A stretch of DNA of 64,000 nucleotides. Source: Anastatus disparis (lineage: Eukaryota > Arthropoda > Insecta > Hymenoptera > Eupelmidae). The stretch is taken from positions 984,001 to 1,048,000 of the forward strand of contig JAFFSR010000364.1 in assembly GCA_017163975.1 (NCBI GenBank). Reading direction: 5' to 3'. Below the pieces are notes generated by a model that saw only the letters and a program-made list of their open reading frames with translations, was not told the origin of the DNA and made no database searches. This document shows, piece after piece, positions 32,924 through 45,551 of this stretch (the first letter of the stretch is position 1; every line of letters begins with the position of its first letter). A program made the position numbers and the translations under genes.

Positions 32924-35673
32924 GACTAGACCATGGACAGCTTATGTCTTTAAGGTCGCTGAATCAGAATTCGTAGTTCGTTGGACCCATCACATCAGGA
33001 TCAAGGTCATTTCAAAGTCAAATCTACAAAATTGATTTCAAAGTCAAATCTACAAAGGTAATTTTAAGGTCGAATATATTAATTTTATACAAAATAAACC
33101 TAATCCACGGTATCTTGGAACTGTTGTAAAACATTGAATAATTTCATTTGAATACAAGGTTACTTTAAAGAATAAAAGATTATATTTAATTTTCTCTTAT
33201 TTGTGAGATCGTACATTATACAATTTCAAAATGTATTAGAGTTTTCTGTGATACGTGAAGAATTTCGTAAAAAATTAGCATGTCTTTTCTAATTGTATAA
33301 ATATACGTTTAAATAAATAAGAAAAATTTGAAAATAAATTTTTTTCGTTAAAATAACCTTTACCTGCTGCCCTGACGAAAACTGTGACGGTGACACTGCC
33401 CCAAATGGGGATGTGTGAAATAATCCGCTCATAAGCTTGTCGAGGCCACGATGCCAGGGAAAGTGCACTGCCTTGCAGGGGGACGTTAGGGTGTGAGGAT
33501 AAAGCTGTAGTGTGTCCGAGGACAAGACATTGTCCTTGTCAAAGTCGGAAAGCTCTTATACTTAGCTCCAGTGAGGTATAAGAGTTATCACCTCCGGAAC
33601 AGCAGACTCACCTGCGATCGGACCAGGATCCCTAACGTACGGGGTTATATTAAAGACCATGGATCATTCACCTTCTACATCTCAAGGGCATATCTGTCCA
33701 AAGAACAGTAATCTTTTTTGTTTTGTCTGTGGAGTATTCACTCCGCTAAAATATCGAAGACATTTCAATGAAAATCTTCAAAACTTTTACAAAAATTGCT
33801 TTAAATTGAAAACAGATGTAAATATAGAAAAGTGGACTCCATGTCGTATCTGCGAACAATGTCGCAAAATGCTTTGCATGTGGGATAAAACAAAAGAAGA
33901 TGACAAAGTTAAATTTGATAGCTTAATGGAATGTTATCAACCAGATAGAATAGAGGATTGTTACTTCTGTAACACCAAAATTATTGGAATGAATAGTAAA
34001 AACAAAACCACTGTGAATTATGCTGATGTTATTTCTGTAAAAAGACCTATTGAAAAAACGAGAAGAGATGAAAAATTAGATTTTCTTGAGAGGTTATCAA
34101 TTGAATCAGATTCCGACAATGAAAAACATGATGATAAAGATAACAACGAAGTCCATGACGGCATTCATGGAGATACAATTGATAAGAATGATTTAAAAGA
34201 TGAATCCTATGAAAGCGATAGTTATGAAGAAATTGAAAATAACGGTGATGATGATGATGATGATGACGACGACGACAACCTCTTCCTTCCAGCGGGCCAA
34301 AAATACAAAAGCGTAAAGTTATGGACTCAAAATAAACTAAACGACTTAGTTAGGAAGCCTAACTTACCTAAAGATGGAGCAGAACATTTAGCTTTAGCAT
34401 TAAAGAGCATGAATCAGTTGGCAAATTCTACTAAAGTATCTTTTTACAGAACAAGAAGCAATAGTTTCGAACCATATTTTGAAGAAATGAAACATGATGG
34501 TAATAAAATTGTATATTGTAAAGATGTTAAAGGTTCGATAAATGAAATTAAGCCTAATGTACATAAAGTCGAAGAATGGAGATTGTTCATAGATTCATCG
34601 AACAGAAGTTTAGAAGCTGTATAACTACACAACAGGAACCACTATTCCTCAGCTCCAATGGCGCACTCCACTACAATGAAGGAAACATATGATAATCTGA
34701 AAATTATAATACAAAAAATTCAGTATGACAAGCATAAATGGCTTATATGTGGCGATTTGAAAGTTTCTGGAATATTGTTATGACAGCAGTCTGGATTTAC
34801 AAAGACGCCATATTTCTTGTGCTTATGGGATAGAAGAGACCGTGCAAAGCACTATACAAATCATAAATGGCCTTGAAGACAATCACTCGAAGTCGGAAAA
34901 AGTAACGTTATAGCTACTTCATTGGTTGATCCGAAAAAAGTTCTCATTCCGCAATCACACATAAAACTTGGTGTAATGTAACGATTCGTTAAGGTTTCAA
35001 ATAAAGATGGTCAGTGATTCAAATACTTGGAAAGCAAGTTTCTAAATAAATCAGATGCGAAATTGAAGCAAGGTATTTTTAATGGTCCAGAAATTAGAAA
35101 AATGATGTCTTATGATCAGTTTATTAGTTCCATGACAAACATTGAAAGAGCTGCATGGCTTAGCTTTCAGAAAGTTACCGGAAACTTCTTGGGTAATCGC
35201 AGAAGCCCAAATTAGAAAGAAATTGTATCCAAAATGGTTGAGAACTTTGGGAAAATGGGTTGCCTAATGAACTATAAATTACATTTTCTACACAATCACT
35301 TGGATAGTTTTCCTTACAATTGTGGAGATTATAGTAAAGAACAGGGAAAGCGTTTTTACCAAGACATTAAAGTAATGGAGAAGCGTTATCAAGGTAGATG
35401 GGATACTAGTATGCTGGCTGATTACTGCTGGATGTTGAAAAGAGATTGTGAAACCACTGGGAAAAAACGTAAAAGGAAACATTCGCACCGATCATTTGAC
35501 GAGAAACGTGTGAGATATTGTAAGAAAAAATAAATGGCATGAATTTAGGTTTGTTTTAGGCGAATTTTGTATATTTTACCTTAAAATGACCTTCAGTTTG
35601 AGGTGATGGGGTCAAACCAACAATGGATTCGGATTCAGCGATTCCAAAAACATAAGATGTATATGGTCTGGTC
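32924..35673 (+). mobile_element. 2.75-kb DNA transposon with ~130-bp inverted ends
   Basis: The left end (about 32924-33060) and right end (about 35562-35673) match as reverse complements: GACYAGACCATRxACAxCTTATGT, then a GTCGCTGAATC block and the AAGGTCATTT block. They enclose the 625-codon pseudogene. Superfamily not assigned. Confidence 0.7.
33659..35533 (+). pseudogene. Transposon-encoded protein with Cys-rich N-terminus, six in-frame stops
   Basis: One frame runs 625 codons without a frameshift but contains stops at 34622, 34781, 34874, 34979, 35015 and 35213. The N-terminus has paired Cys motifs ('FCFVCGVF', 'CRICEQC'), then an acidic region with a GAT/GAC run (poly-Asp, about 34,245-34,275). 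Downstream segments include 'ICGDLKVSGILL', 'QQSGFTKTPYFLCLWDRRDR', 'FNGPEIRKMM', 'LHFLHNHLDSFP' and 'MEKRYQGRWDTSMLADYCW'. This is a multi-copy arthropod gene family often found without annotation; here it sits between inverted ends, so it is probably the transposase. Catalytic residues are not assigned. Confidence 0.65.
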
Positions 35674-36716
35674 CGTGGGTTTTGACACTTTTTTTTGTGG
35701 GGCTGTGTAATTAATATTTTCAATTCATCTTCATAATTTTAGTGCTCGCAATATTAAAATTAAAATATAGGAACAATTGGAACAGAAATCACTAACAAAA
35801 TAACCTAATTTTAAACTGCTTCCACTAAATATTTATAAATTGATTTATCTAATTATTTAATTAAAAAATTAATTAAATGAAAATATTTATGTAATCCGCA
35901 AGTAAGGAGGAATCAAATAGTCTAGAAAGAATATTGTTTTACAGAAGTTGTAAATGAAATATTAAGGAAATCATTTTCAGCACCGCACTTTATAGGGAAA
36001 TTTGTTTGTCCAATAATTTTAAAATGAAAAATCCGCAATTGAAAATATGCACAGAGAGTATTTTCGCAAATAAGGAGCAAACGTTTTAGCTTACGGACTA
36101 CAATAAATTAAGTTTAAGGTATTAGTCTGGGTATTATATTTATTTATTATTTGAAAATTTTTTTTTCATAGAATAGAATTGCTTGCTCGTCCTTAAATTT
36201 ATTGGGCCTTGCCCTTACTTATCTATAAAAATGTTCAATTTATTAATGATAACGAAAATTTGTGATAGCTAGTTTGTTAAGCAGACTGTATCATATTAAG
36301 AGGGCTACTGCCCCCACTTTCGACTTTGTTTAACGATGCAGATACCCTGTTAAAATTTTAAGAATCTGTTCCTGGATTCAGATTCAACACGATATTAACA
36401 TCGGAAATTTCTTAGTTCTAGAAACGCAATAATTGCTAGTTCGTTATATACAGAAAAGAGTTTAAAAGATGATAAATCGTAAAATAGTATAAAAAAATCT
36501 AAAAGATATTAATATTATCGTCCATAAACACCCACTTACAAAATATAGACTTCATAACTTCATTCCCCTACTCATAATACTTGAGCTTTATAAATACTTA
36601 TACATAAAACATAGGCTCTGTAAACTCCCACTTATACATGGGCTCCATAAACACCTACTTATTAAATGAGGGCTCCATAAACATCTACTTAAAAAATGAA
36701 GAAATTTGAAATTTTG

Positions 36717-36775
36717 CCACTGCGTGAAGTTTGCGCCCGAGGCAAAGCTGAGGGCGTCCAAATTACGCAGTGACA
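36717..36775. repeat. Short GC-rich hairpin
   Basis: CACTGCGTGAAGTTTGCGCCC pairs imperfectly with GGGCGTCCAAATTACGCAGTG around a 17-bp loop. Confidence 0.6.
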
Positions 36776-36874
36776 GGCCTTCAACTCCGGATTCGTGTAC
36801 CATATACTATTTTTAATGATGCCTATTTGAGTAATGTACTATTGATGTACTATTTAAGTAATGTCATAAAATTC

Positions 36875-36940
36875 TATGCCCACCCCGACATTTGCGGCTC
36901 GAGCGTTAGCGAATGTCACTGGTCAGGGGGCGGGCATCGA
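36875..36940. repeat. Short hairpin with GAGCGTTAGCGA loop
   Basis: TATGCCCACCCC and GGGGGCGGGCAT form the outer arms; ATTTGCG and CGAATGTC lie nearer the loop, which carries GAGCGTTAGCGA (36901-36912). The same 12-mer lies in the loop of the hairpin at 55131-55264. Confidence 0.6.
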
Positions 36941-37818
36941 AAAAATCACACACATAAATAAACAAAACACATAAAAAATGTAGTTATTTGTACGACAGAT
37001 TTAGTGACATACAGACTAGAGAGGGGTAAAAAATATCGTAAATATGTTTTATGATTGATTTCTATAAAACCATATAAAAAAATTATTTCTTTTATTAATT
37101 TTTTTTAAATTGACTAAAAATAAAATTATCATACTAATAACTTTCAAGCAATACAAACAGGTTTTTTTGTGCAAGTCTTTTACATTTAAAAAGATACAAG
37201 TTAAAGATACAGCGAAAGATCCAAAATTATATTGGTTAGTATATCTATATATGAAAAAATACAAAATACAACACATTTGTTTTTCATACATATAGATTTA
37301 CTAACTAGCATAATTTTGTATCTTGCATGTTTGGTATGATAAACAATTTATTAACAAATTCTGTTGCCTAGTTACGAGTATACGTAGCGAAAACTCTGGC
37401 AATGAGTAAGAGTGTGGCTATCGTCATCGAAAACAAAAGCAAAACCATGTAAGTTCTACCAGGGCATCAATAAAATTTTGTTCATTCTCATCAGCCTGCT
37501 CCCTCCCTTTTTACGAAAGAACATGACCGCTCAAAATATACGCCGCACGCGTCGCTCATGCTGCTGAACCTATTTAATTTCTTTTCTAGCTGTAATTTTT
37601 ACTCATGATCGAGCACATATAAAAATCACTGAGAGTAAAAAAATCAAACTTACCCCTGGACTTTGGGATGTCAAACAATTTTCTTTTTTTATCTTTTAAA
37701 ATTTTATTTTTTCGCTCTCTTTCTTTCTTTTTCCAGCTTAAGTTTTCTCTCGAAATACTATTTCAGATTGTGTTCATAAAAATCCGCTATAATTTACGAC
37801 CTATATGTATATATATAA

Positions 37819-37965
37819 TAGAATCAAATAGATGTATCTGTATTTATAGAATCAAATAAATGTATCTGTACTTATAGAATCAAATAGATGTATCTGTATT
37901 TATAGAATCAAATAGATGTTTCTGTATTTATAGAATCAAATAGATGTATTTGTATTTATAGAACG
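37819..37965 (+). repeat. Five tandem 28-bp repeats
   Basis: The unit TAGAATCAAATAGATGTATC plus TGTATTTA is repeated five times with single-base changes. Confidence 0.85.
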
Positions 37966-38380
37966 GATATAAATCAACGAGCTGACATGTGCAGATGATT
38001 TGTACACTATTAGTATATGATTAGTATATAATGTGCGACGGGCGTATACTGACAAGGAAGGGTCCCCAGGTGTACTACACCGATTTTGATCATTTTGTGA
38101 TATGTTGTAATACTCGAGAAGATATTAGACATGTGTTTTTCTTACGTGCTGACTCGACGATTTAACGGGTGAAAATCACCCCTGAAGTTTGCCTCCAAAA
38201 ACAGTTTTTTTCTAATATCTAAAAAAAAAACTATTTTGAGTTTTTAAATAAAACCAATGCCAAATTCTTATTTATAAAAAGACACTACTATAGGCATAAC
38301 TCTTACCTCGAAGGGTGTCAACCCCTATTTTTTTAGGGGTAAATGTGCAATTTTTCGCTATTTTTTCAATATGAAATTGA

Positions 38381-38524
38381 TCAAATCGGCTAGATTTGGT
38401 TGAAAATTGCACTATCATTGAAAAAATAAAAAATTTAAGTTGACGTGTTTAAAATGTATTTCAATAACATATCATTATATGTGTTTTAAAATTTAAATGT
38501 GATATATATAATACATTAAAATTT

Positions 38525-38572
<48 letters not shown>

Positions 38573-39050
38573 AAATATTTGGAAAATTTTAAAATACTAA
38601 TGACTCCTATAATTTTTGTATAAGATTTCCTATAAGGTTTACGTATGAATGCACTTTCAATAAAGAGTGTATTGTTTTTATTTTTGGTATGATACAAAGT
38701 TTAAGAATCCTGAAATATGTCATTGTTTAAAATTATCTAATCTTGTTAAAAAATTACAGAATGATTTATAAATTAATAGTTTAAAATTATAGAAATTTAA
38801 AATAAATCATCAAAGAAACTTTACAAATAAATGGAAAAAAAATCAGGAAGTAAATGTTTTAATTTTATATCGCTTACCGAACATTTTAAAATTGAAAAAT
38901 TATTCATGAATATAATTTTTCATTTAAGGATGAAATAAAAAAATAACCTTAAGGAAAAAAATTTTTTCTTTGTAAATCTCGAAACGCGTCAACTTCAATT
39001 TTTATTTTCTTGATGACAGTGCAATTTTTAACCAAATCTAGCTGATTTGA
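38381..39050. mobile_element. ~670-bp foldback element with central (TA)n
   Basis: The left segment TCAAATCGGCTAGATTTGGT with about 50 further bases is mirrored at 38985-39050. A (TA)n tract (about 38528-38570) lies in the left-centre. No coding capacity. Confidence 0.7.
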
Positions 39051-39544
39051 AGGAAGATTGCCGTAAGGTTCCAAAAATACTTCATGGAAGCTTTCATGAA
39101 AAAATGCTAGAAGCTTTCAGCAAGGTTCTGGTGTAAGATTCCACGTTCGACTTATGTAGTAAGTGTGGTATCATCTCACCACTTAGGGACAAAATGCCCA
39201 TTCAACGCGTATCCCCCTGTAAGCGTAACTGCGAATCGAAGATGACGGATTTGTAAGATATCTGTCGGTAGTTCAATTTCCGAATAAACATAATTTTTTT
39301 TTTTTTATAAATTACGTTACACATGCATATATTTTACTATTTTTTTTAATTTAAATATTTTTTATGTACACAGATAAATGTATATGTACATGTACTTACG
39401 TATTATTCACACACAAATATTTTCATGCTATATGAAGTCGAAAAATTCATTTTATATAGATTTTAAAATAATATATTTAAAAAAACTTAAATAAATAATA
39501 CAATACTCTTTTTTAAAACTTTATTCAATTGAAGGCTTTTGATT

Positions 39545-40160
39545 AAAAAAGCAACAAAATGTTTTGTGTCCTTATTTACTAACTTAAATTAATATTAAAA
39601 GAAATTTTTTATCTAAAATTATACAATTATAAAAACTTTTAATCATTAAATTTGTAATCTGTTTTATTCGTATTCATATAATAATCCGATATTAATTTTT
39701 TGTATTAAAAAGAATATCTTTATACATTAACTTAACAAAATAGACTATATTTTTAATTCATAAAAATAATGGAGGATTATTATATAAATACGGAAAAAGC
39801 AGATTACAAATTAAATTAATTAATTTTCATAATTATGTAACTTTGGGTATAAATTTTTTATTATTATTAATTTTTAGTTAGTAAATGAACACAAAATATT
39901 CTGCTTTTTTTGAGGGAAAATCTTTTATTTCATAAAATTCATGTATTCAAAACATTGTAAAGATATTTAGGCCTTGTAATTAATTTATTTAATTTATGAA
40001 ATTTTATTATATTAACGACTTTCTCTCAAAGAATAACATATTTTTTGTGTTCTTTTTTATTAATTTAAATTAATAATAATAAAAATTCTTTATCGAAAGT
40101 TATACACAATTATAAAAAATTTGCAATTATTTAAAATGTAATATGTTTTATTTCATATTT
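39545..40160. repeat. AT-rich inverted repeat with an extra copy
   Basis: Segments 39545-39710 and about 39740-39905 are reverse complements (anchored by TTTTGTGT...TTTACTAACTTAAATTAAT and the GTAATCTG block). A third, related arm lies at about 40044-40160. No gene. Confidence 0.55.
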
Positions 40161-41773
40161 AATGCCATAAATTTTGTAAATTGAAAAGAATATGTACTGT
40201 GATGCATTTATTGCATCTCAATAAACGATTTATTCAAGAGAATGAAAGAGAAATATGAGCCGAGATGCACTCACTAAACTGATTATTAATTAACTTAATT
40301 AAATAAATTAATCAGTTGTATTTTTGTTTGTTTTGAGGTACATGAGAATTACTGAGAGTAGACGACTTACCGGTAGAGAGAGAAAGAGAGAAAGGAGAAC
40401 CTAACCATAAATCAGAACACGTGGTAAAGAAAAAACCACAGTCACCATCAGTTTTTCATAGTGCACTAGGAATAGAGCTACGTTGAAGGCTGTAATGTCA
40501 TAACACTAGTGTACGCAACATATAAAAAGAAGAGAATACACATGTAAATATAACCTGTGATAGTGCTCTTGTACGTCGCCATCTTATGTTCTTGATGACG
40601 ACGTGCACGCCGCGGCACAGTTACCTGTGAACTTACACACACACACACACCCTGTGTATAGGTGCATACGTACAATACACTAGCGGGACGCGATGACGAG
40701 CGAAACCGGGAAACGAAGCGGAACATTAGAAACACGTGCTCAAGAGTAAAGAGGAAGCGTCGATAAGTGACCGACTCGCGACGGAAATTCATGCGTAAGA
40801 AGAGTAAAGGATCAGCGAAAAAGGAGAGCCAGCTATAGCTTATACATCAGGTTCATACATACATGGGTAATTGTAGAAATAGCAGTGGAATAAATATCAT
40901 ACATGGGCAATTGTAAGAATATCAAATGGTGTAAGTCTTTTATATGGAGATACGTGAAATCGAGAGCGAGAGTGATAGAAGATAGAAGAAATCGAGCGCT
41001 GGAGAGAAATAATGATACAATTGCATGCAGAATTATCAAGACTTAGTATATGGAGCATTCTAAATATGAATTTGAATGGAGCGCGTGAGAAATAGAGGGC
41101 GCTAACATCAAAGAAGCCGCAAAAAGGAAAGGTGTTGATTGGTTATAAGTCAATATCCTTTGTAATTGACAAATAACAATTACGGAAAGGATTAATAATT
41201 AATCAACCATTATTCTATTTATTACGTAATTGATTAAAGAAGGGATGAAGAGGAAGGAGCTCGAGAAAAGACGCTCCGTCGACACACTTCTCTATTGGAT
41301 CTTGGTTGCTACACTTAGTTGATTTTTTTTCGGTTGCTGCTCGCTGAGCCATTATTTGAGTTTTGACTCCACTTTATCTGCTTTGAGATTCATTAGAGAT
41401 ACTACGCTGCCATTGTGCCATTTTACCAATTTTTGTATTTTCGAGAGAACTGAGGAGTTTGTTTAAAACGAGCAAAGGAGATTTTGGATTGGAGAGTTAT
41501 TTATTGGAGGTTGTTGTACTTTAAAGACTAACACTGGTTATTACTAAGGTGAGTCCTCCATTTTACGCTTTATCAAGTGAGAATTTAAAATCAGTGCGCG
41601 TCGCCGTTTTGCTCGTCTTATTTAGCGTCGGTTTTGCCGCCATTATTAAACTTAATATTAACTTCACGTGTTCAATTTGATTTCATTTAATTATAATTGA
41701 TCGAAAAGTTACAGTTTTCTTACACTTCACACAATTTCGAGAAATTGTCGGGTAATTAAGATGTTAAATTTAC
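40161..41773. other. Region of higher GC without a confirmed gene
   Basis: From about 40,370 to 41,550 the base composition becomes more balanced, with a short (AC)n run. A consensus-like splice donor (TAAG|GTGAGT) lies at about 41,548. This could be the 5' untranslated exon of a host gene on the plus strand, but no coding exon follows in the window, so it remains a guess. Confidence 0.3.
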
Positions 41774-42150
41774 TTAAGGAGATGTAAAATGGACACTACA
41801 TCTGTACTCATAAATATTCACTATCTTTACATTTTATTGCAAAATTTTCAATCAAAATGCATTAGCGTGTAGTATGTACCATGAAGATTATTCTATTAAA
41901 TTTTAAAATAAATTCATTTATCATTATTAAAGTTTTAAATAAATTTATTTATCATTATTAAATATTTAAATAAATTCATTTATCAGTTATTTAAAATGTT
42001 GGAGTCCAATGATATGTATTGTTCGATTTTGTACCAGGAATACAAAATTCTTATAAACAAAGGAGTAGATTTATTTAAAAATTCAACTGAATAATTTTCA
42101 TAATATTTACTACAAGCTAATGTATTTTTTTTTTTGAAACTTTGCAATAA
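41774..42150 (+). mobile_element. MITE family B, copy 2
   Basis: Begins TTAAGGAGATGTAAAATGGACAC as copy 1 (15139) and follows it for about 160 bp. The right arm is recognisable to the GAAACTTTGCAATAA block near 42,145 and is then truncated. It lacks the internal hairpin of copy 1. Confidence 0.8.
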
Positions 42151-42175
42151 CTTTCTGTGTACGTTAATATATCCT

Positions 42176-43170
42176 TCCTATAATATTCTGTGAAAGGCTG
42201 CTGGAATTTCGAATAAAATCTTTCGCAAAATATTACTGCAAGCTTTCTGCAAGATGTAAAGTAATCTTCCAAATAGCATTCAGATATAACTTTTTGGAAG
42301 CTTACTGGAAGCTATTTTAGAGAGCGCGGTGGCGTAATGGATAGAGCTCTTGCCTTCAACGCGGAGGGCATGGGTTTGAATCCTGGCCAGGTACCTCTAA
42401 CTTTTTTTCGAAAGAAAATTAGTGTATGTGCCATTTATATCGCGACTCTTGAAAAATTCGACCTCATTGGGTATCGGTTAATTGTTGGTCACAAAAGTGT
42501 GGCTGACCATCCATCGGTAGTCAAAGTTTTTGGTATGGTAGGTCTGACAGTCTAGCCTGATGTAATGTGTTAAACGGGAACCGGGCTGGGCTCCTTCGAC
42601 ATCACCATAGAAAAAGGTTAATCATATAGAGGACAATATCCTTTATATATCAATCTTTTTTTTTAAACTAAAAGCTATTTTGTAATATTTTATTTGGCTC
42701 TCGTGGAATATTACATGTAAGCTTCCCTGAACCTTCCGCAAAGCTTGCATAAAAGATTCCAATGGAATCTTCCCAAAACTTTTATTTAGCTTCCGGGAAG
42801 CTTATAGGAAATCTTCCTGACAAGTTACTGGTAACCTTCCGTAAACATTGAAATATTTTTCCTGTAACATTTCGTGGAAAGCTGCAAGAAGTTTGAATGG
42901 AATCTTCCACAAAATATTACTGAAAGCTTCCTTCAAGATATAATGCAATCTTCCAAATAACGTTTCTGTAATATTGCATGTAATCTTTCTGGAAACTTGC
43001 TGGAAGCTATTTTGTAATGTTCCATTTTGCCCTCATGGAATATTACATGTGAGCTTCTCTAAACCTTCTGTAAAGCTTACATGAAAGATTACAATGGAAG
43101 CTTTCCAAAACTTTCATTTAGCTTCCGGGAAGCTTGCTAGAAGCTGACATTGGAATTTTCCTCGAATCTT
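42176..43170 (+). repeat. Tandem duplication of a ~300-bp unit, interrupted by a SINE
   Basis: Words such as GGAATCTTCC, GGAAGCTTGC and TGGAATATTACATGT recur in order in two units (about 42176-42840, minus the SINE, and 42841-43170). The SINE at 42320-42671 splits the first unit inside 'AAGCTATTTT'. Confidence 0.65.
42320..42671 (+). mobile_element. tRNA-derived SINE, copy 1
   Basis: The head contains an A-box-like TGGCGTAATGGATAGAGC and a B-box-like GGGTTTGAATCC at tRNA spacing, followed by a unique body and a T-rich end. It is flanked by a 10-bp direct repeat AAGCTATTTT (42310-42319 and 42672-42681). A second copy at 49521-49890 is about 95% alike by eye. Confidence 0.9.
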
Positions 43171-43192
43171 TCATGCTATGTGGGATATGATC

Positions 43193-43404
43193 ATTAAACT
43201 GAGAAATAAAAATTTTATTTCATAAAATTATAATTGAGATCATGAAAAAAGAAAGTAATATTGTTTGTTTACTACAATTATGCCATTAAGTAATAAATAA
43301 CGGTGATGTAAAATTTGTTCCATAATTTGGAATTGTCTTATGTCTGTGGTAAAATAGGCGATGATACCATTTGAGGTTAACATTCGAAAAAATATCCTTT
43401 CCGC
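43193..43404 (-). repeat. Dispersed repeat C, copy 1
   Basis: Closely matches 54550-54770 in the same orientation. On the minus strand both copies keep the same reading frame open for about 50 codons ('ERIFFRML', 'YFTTDIRQFQIMEQI', 'HHRY'), so the repeat may derive from a coding exon. I do not recognise the protein. Confidence 0.6.
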
Positions 43405-43678
43405 CAAGTGTACATGCACACGCTTATCACGACGCAACACGTTAGCAATGCACAAGTAATTATAGATGAATGCATACAACTAAATCTATATACATATATT
43501 AGTTATATACGTAACCTATGCGTACGAAAGATGAATATGGACGAGGCTAATATTTATCGATTGAGTAGTAGTTGGTCAAGGGCACTTAAAGCACGCCCAA
43601 GACTGACAATTGCTCAATTAACAAATATTAGTCGAAACCATGTTCATCCTTTGTACGCCTAAGGTACGTAGATAATTT

Positions 43679-44275
43679 TATGTCGCTGTAGGCCGAATGA
43701 GGGACTATAACAAAATTGATTTAAAAATAAAACAAAACACACACAAGACGAACACACTACACATTAAATACAATATATTACTACGTTCGACTGAATAATT
43801 TCAATCGAAGTGCCACGATATTTTTATTTACATAACATTTTTTTTATCAATTGAATAATTTTCACATATTTTTAACATTAATAAATAATATATTAATGTT
43901 TCTTTAGAATTTTTTGATAATGTATCAAAATTAGTTGCTGTCACTCTTTCATTTGTTTTTCATTTGTAAAAAAATCTCTAATTTTTTCGCATCGCTGTTT
44001 GCGTAACCCAAATTTTTTTATGGTTATGAAAATGTCAAAGTCAGCTGTGAGCGTAGGCACGTTCACTTCATACGGTCTACCTAAGTTGACTAGTCTGAAC
44101 ACATTCATAGTCCATACAATCCCGGGTTTATATGAAAAACTTCTATACGTCATTGAAAACGTATAGAAACATTTGAACATAGTTGAGAGACGAGCCAAGA
44201 CGTACACGATGTCGATACAAATTTAGCTGCGTCAATAGATATTAAGCCGAATTCCGCCTACGGCGACATATGTAT
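43679..44275. mobile_element. Possible ~600-bp element with ~20-bp inverted ends
   Basis: TATGTCGCTGTAGGCCGAAT (43680) is the near reverse complement of ATTCCGCCTACGGCGACATA (about 44,253). The interior holds an unremarkable minus-strand frame at 43941-44207 without recognisable similarity. Confidence 0.45.
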
Positions 44276-44881
44276 GTTTATGTCGTCGTACCAGGTATTC
44301 GGTGTTGTGTGTGCAAAGCTAGTTAAATAGGTATTGAGATTACATACATTTCAATTCGTAGTACAACTATATTCAGTTTTCTATACTTTACATAAAAAAA
44401 TATAGATAATTCCATACCTCACATGGTGACGTATGGAGTCATCTATACGTCACACTATAAGATAGTGATTAGATATAAAGCGATCGCCGAAGTCGTACAA
44501 TTGGTTAGTTTAATCAGTGTGTTTTGTTTTTTCTTATGACATTTTGTCATTTAATAAATTAAAAAAAAATATGGAATAAAAAAAATGTGATTAATAATAA
44601 AAAAATTAGTGCAAATAATGAAAAAATTAGTACAAATAACAAAAAAATAATAATTATAGAGAAAGTGAGACAGTGAAGAAAAAACATTAAATATAAAATG
44701 TGCGTGATATGCGTGGTCAGCTTGTCAAATTTATGACACATCAATGACGGTTCCACAGACGATCCGCGTCCACACTGTTAACATACGTTTATTCAAATTC
44801 AAATCAAACGAGAGAAGGATTGTGAATTTGTAATTCATGATTTATAGTTTCTCATACCTGCTACAAGGACATAAAATTATC
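44276..44881. other. AT-rich non-coding DNA
   Basis: No gene is seen. A small palindrome, CCATACCTCACATGGTGACGTATGG, is at about 44,413-44,437. Confidence 0.45.
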
Positions 44882-45023
44882 TACGCTATTTGGGAGTAAG
44901 GAGGATGAATACGGGACGAATTTGTTGCTCGAACAGCAGTCAATCTCGGGCGTGCCCTCGACTGTCTACTGTTCTCGCAACAAACTCACCCCGTATTCAT
45001 TCTTCTTGCTCCCAAATGGCGTA
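44882..45023. mobile_element. 140-bp foldback element
   Basis: TACGCTATTTGGGAGTAAGG at the left is mirrored by CTCCCAAATGGCGTA at the right. The pairing continues inward through GAATACGGG/CCCGTATTC and the TTGTTGC/GCAACAA blocks, giving arms of roughly 65 bp. Confidence 0.75.
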
Positions 45024-45551
45024 TATAACTAATACATATTAGGGTGGCACTTATTTTCCAAACTTAATATTTCGTAGTGGACGCCTCAGATCGTTTAATT
45101 ATCATAAAAAACTGAGATTTTAGCCGTAAAAGCCCCTAAATTAAGCGATTAACCTGTGCCGAAATGCAAATTACGATATTTTTGTCAAAAAACCTCAAAA
45201 CACGACTTATTGACAGTTCATAAATAGTATACATATTTTTAGATGCATTTAATTCAGAAAATAACTTCGTTTGAACTATTTTATAATAAGTTTAAATGGT
45301 TATCAGACCTCAAAATAATTTTGAAATAATTTTTACCTAAAAATAACACCTACATTAAAAATAGTCAAACAGCTACCTAAAGAGGGGCACATGTACCAGA
45401 GTAGGCTTAAACTGTTGTTTTTACAATATTCATTATGCTCAGAAAATTTGAGAATGATCGAAAGAATTGTACTTTTTTATAGCTCAAGAAACACACATAG
45501 AAAAATATAAAAAAAAGTATCATTTTCGACGTATAAAATGATATACCGTAA

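Larger units (their letters stand above)
35674..37800. other. Non-coding region with small repeats
   Basis: No gene is seen. At about 36,520-36,690 an imperfect unit around GGCTCCATAAACACCTACTTA recurs four to five times. Two short GC-rich hairpins lie at 36717-36775 and 36875-36940. The rest is AT-rich without recognisable elements. Confidence 0.5.

Noticed and set aside
37819..37965. CRISPR-like array
   Set aside because: Units are contiguous tandem repeats without unique spacers, in a eukaryotic context.
40478..40792. 104-codon minus-strand frame as host gene
   Set aside because: No recognisable motif, partly made by an (AC)n run, and composition not protein-like at the ends.
42321..42395. 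tRNA gene
   Set aside because: A and B boxes are present but the acceptor stem does not pair and the same head recurs with a common body and target duplications, so it is a SINE.
43941..44207. 88-codon minus-strand frame
   Set aside because: No recognisable similarity or conserved blocks; it sits inside a possible small inverted-end element.
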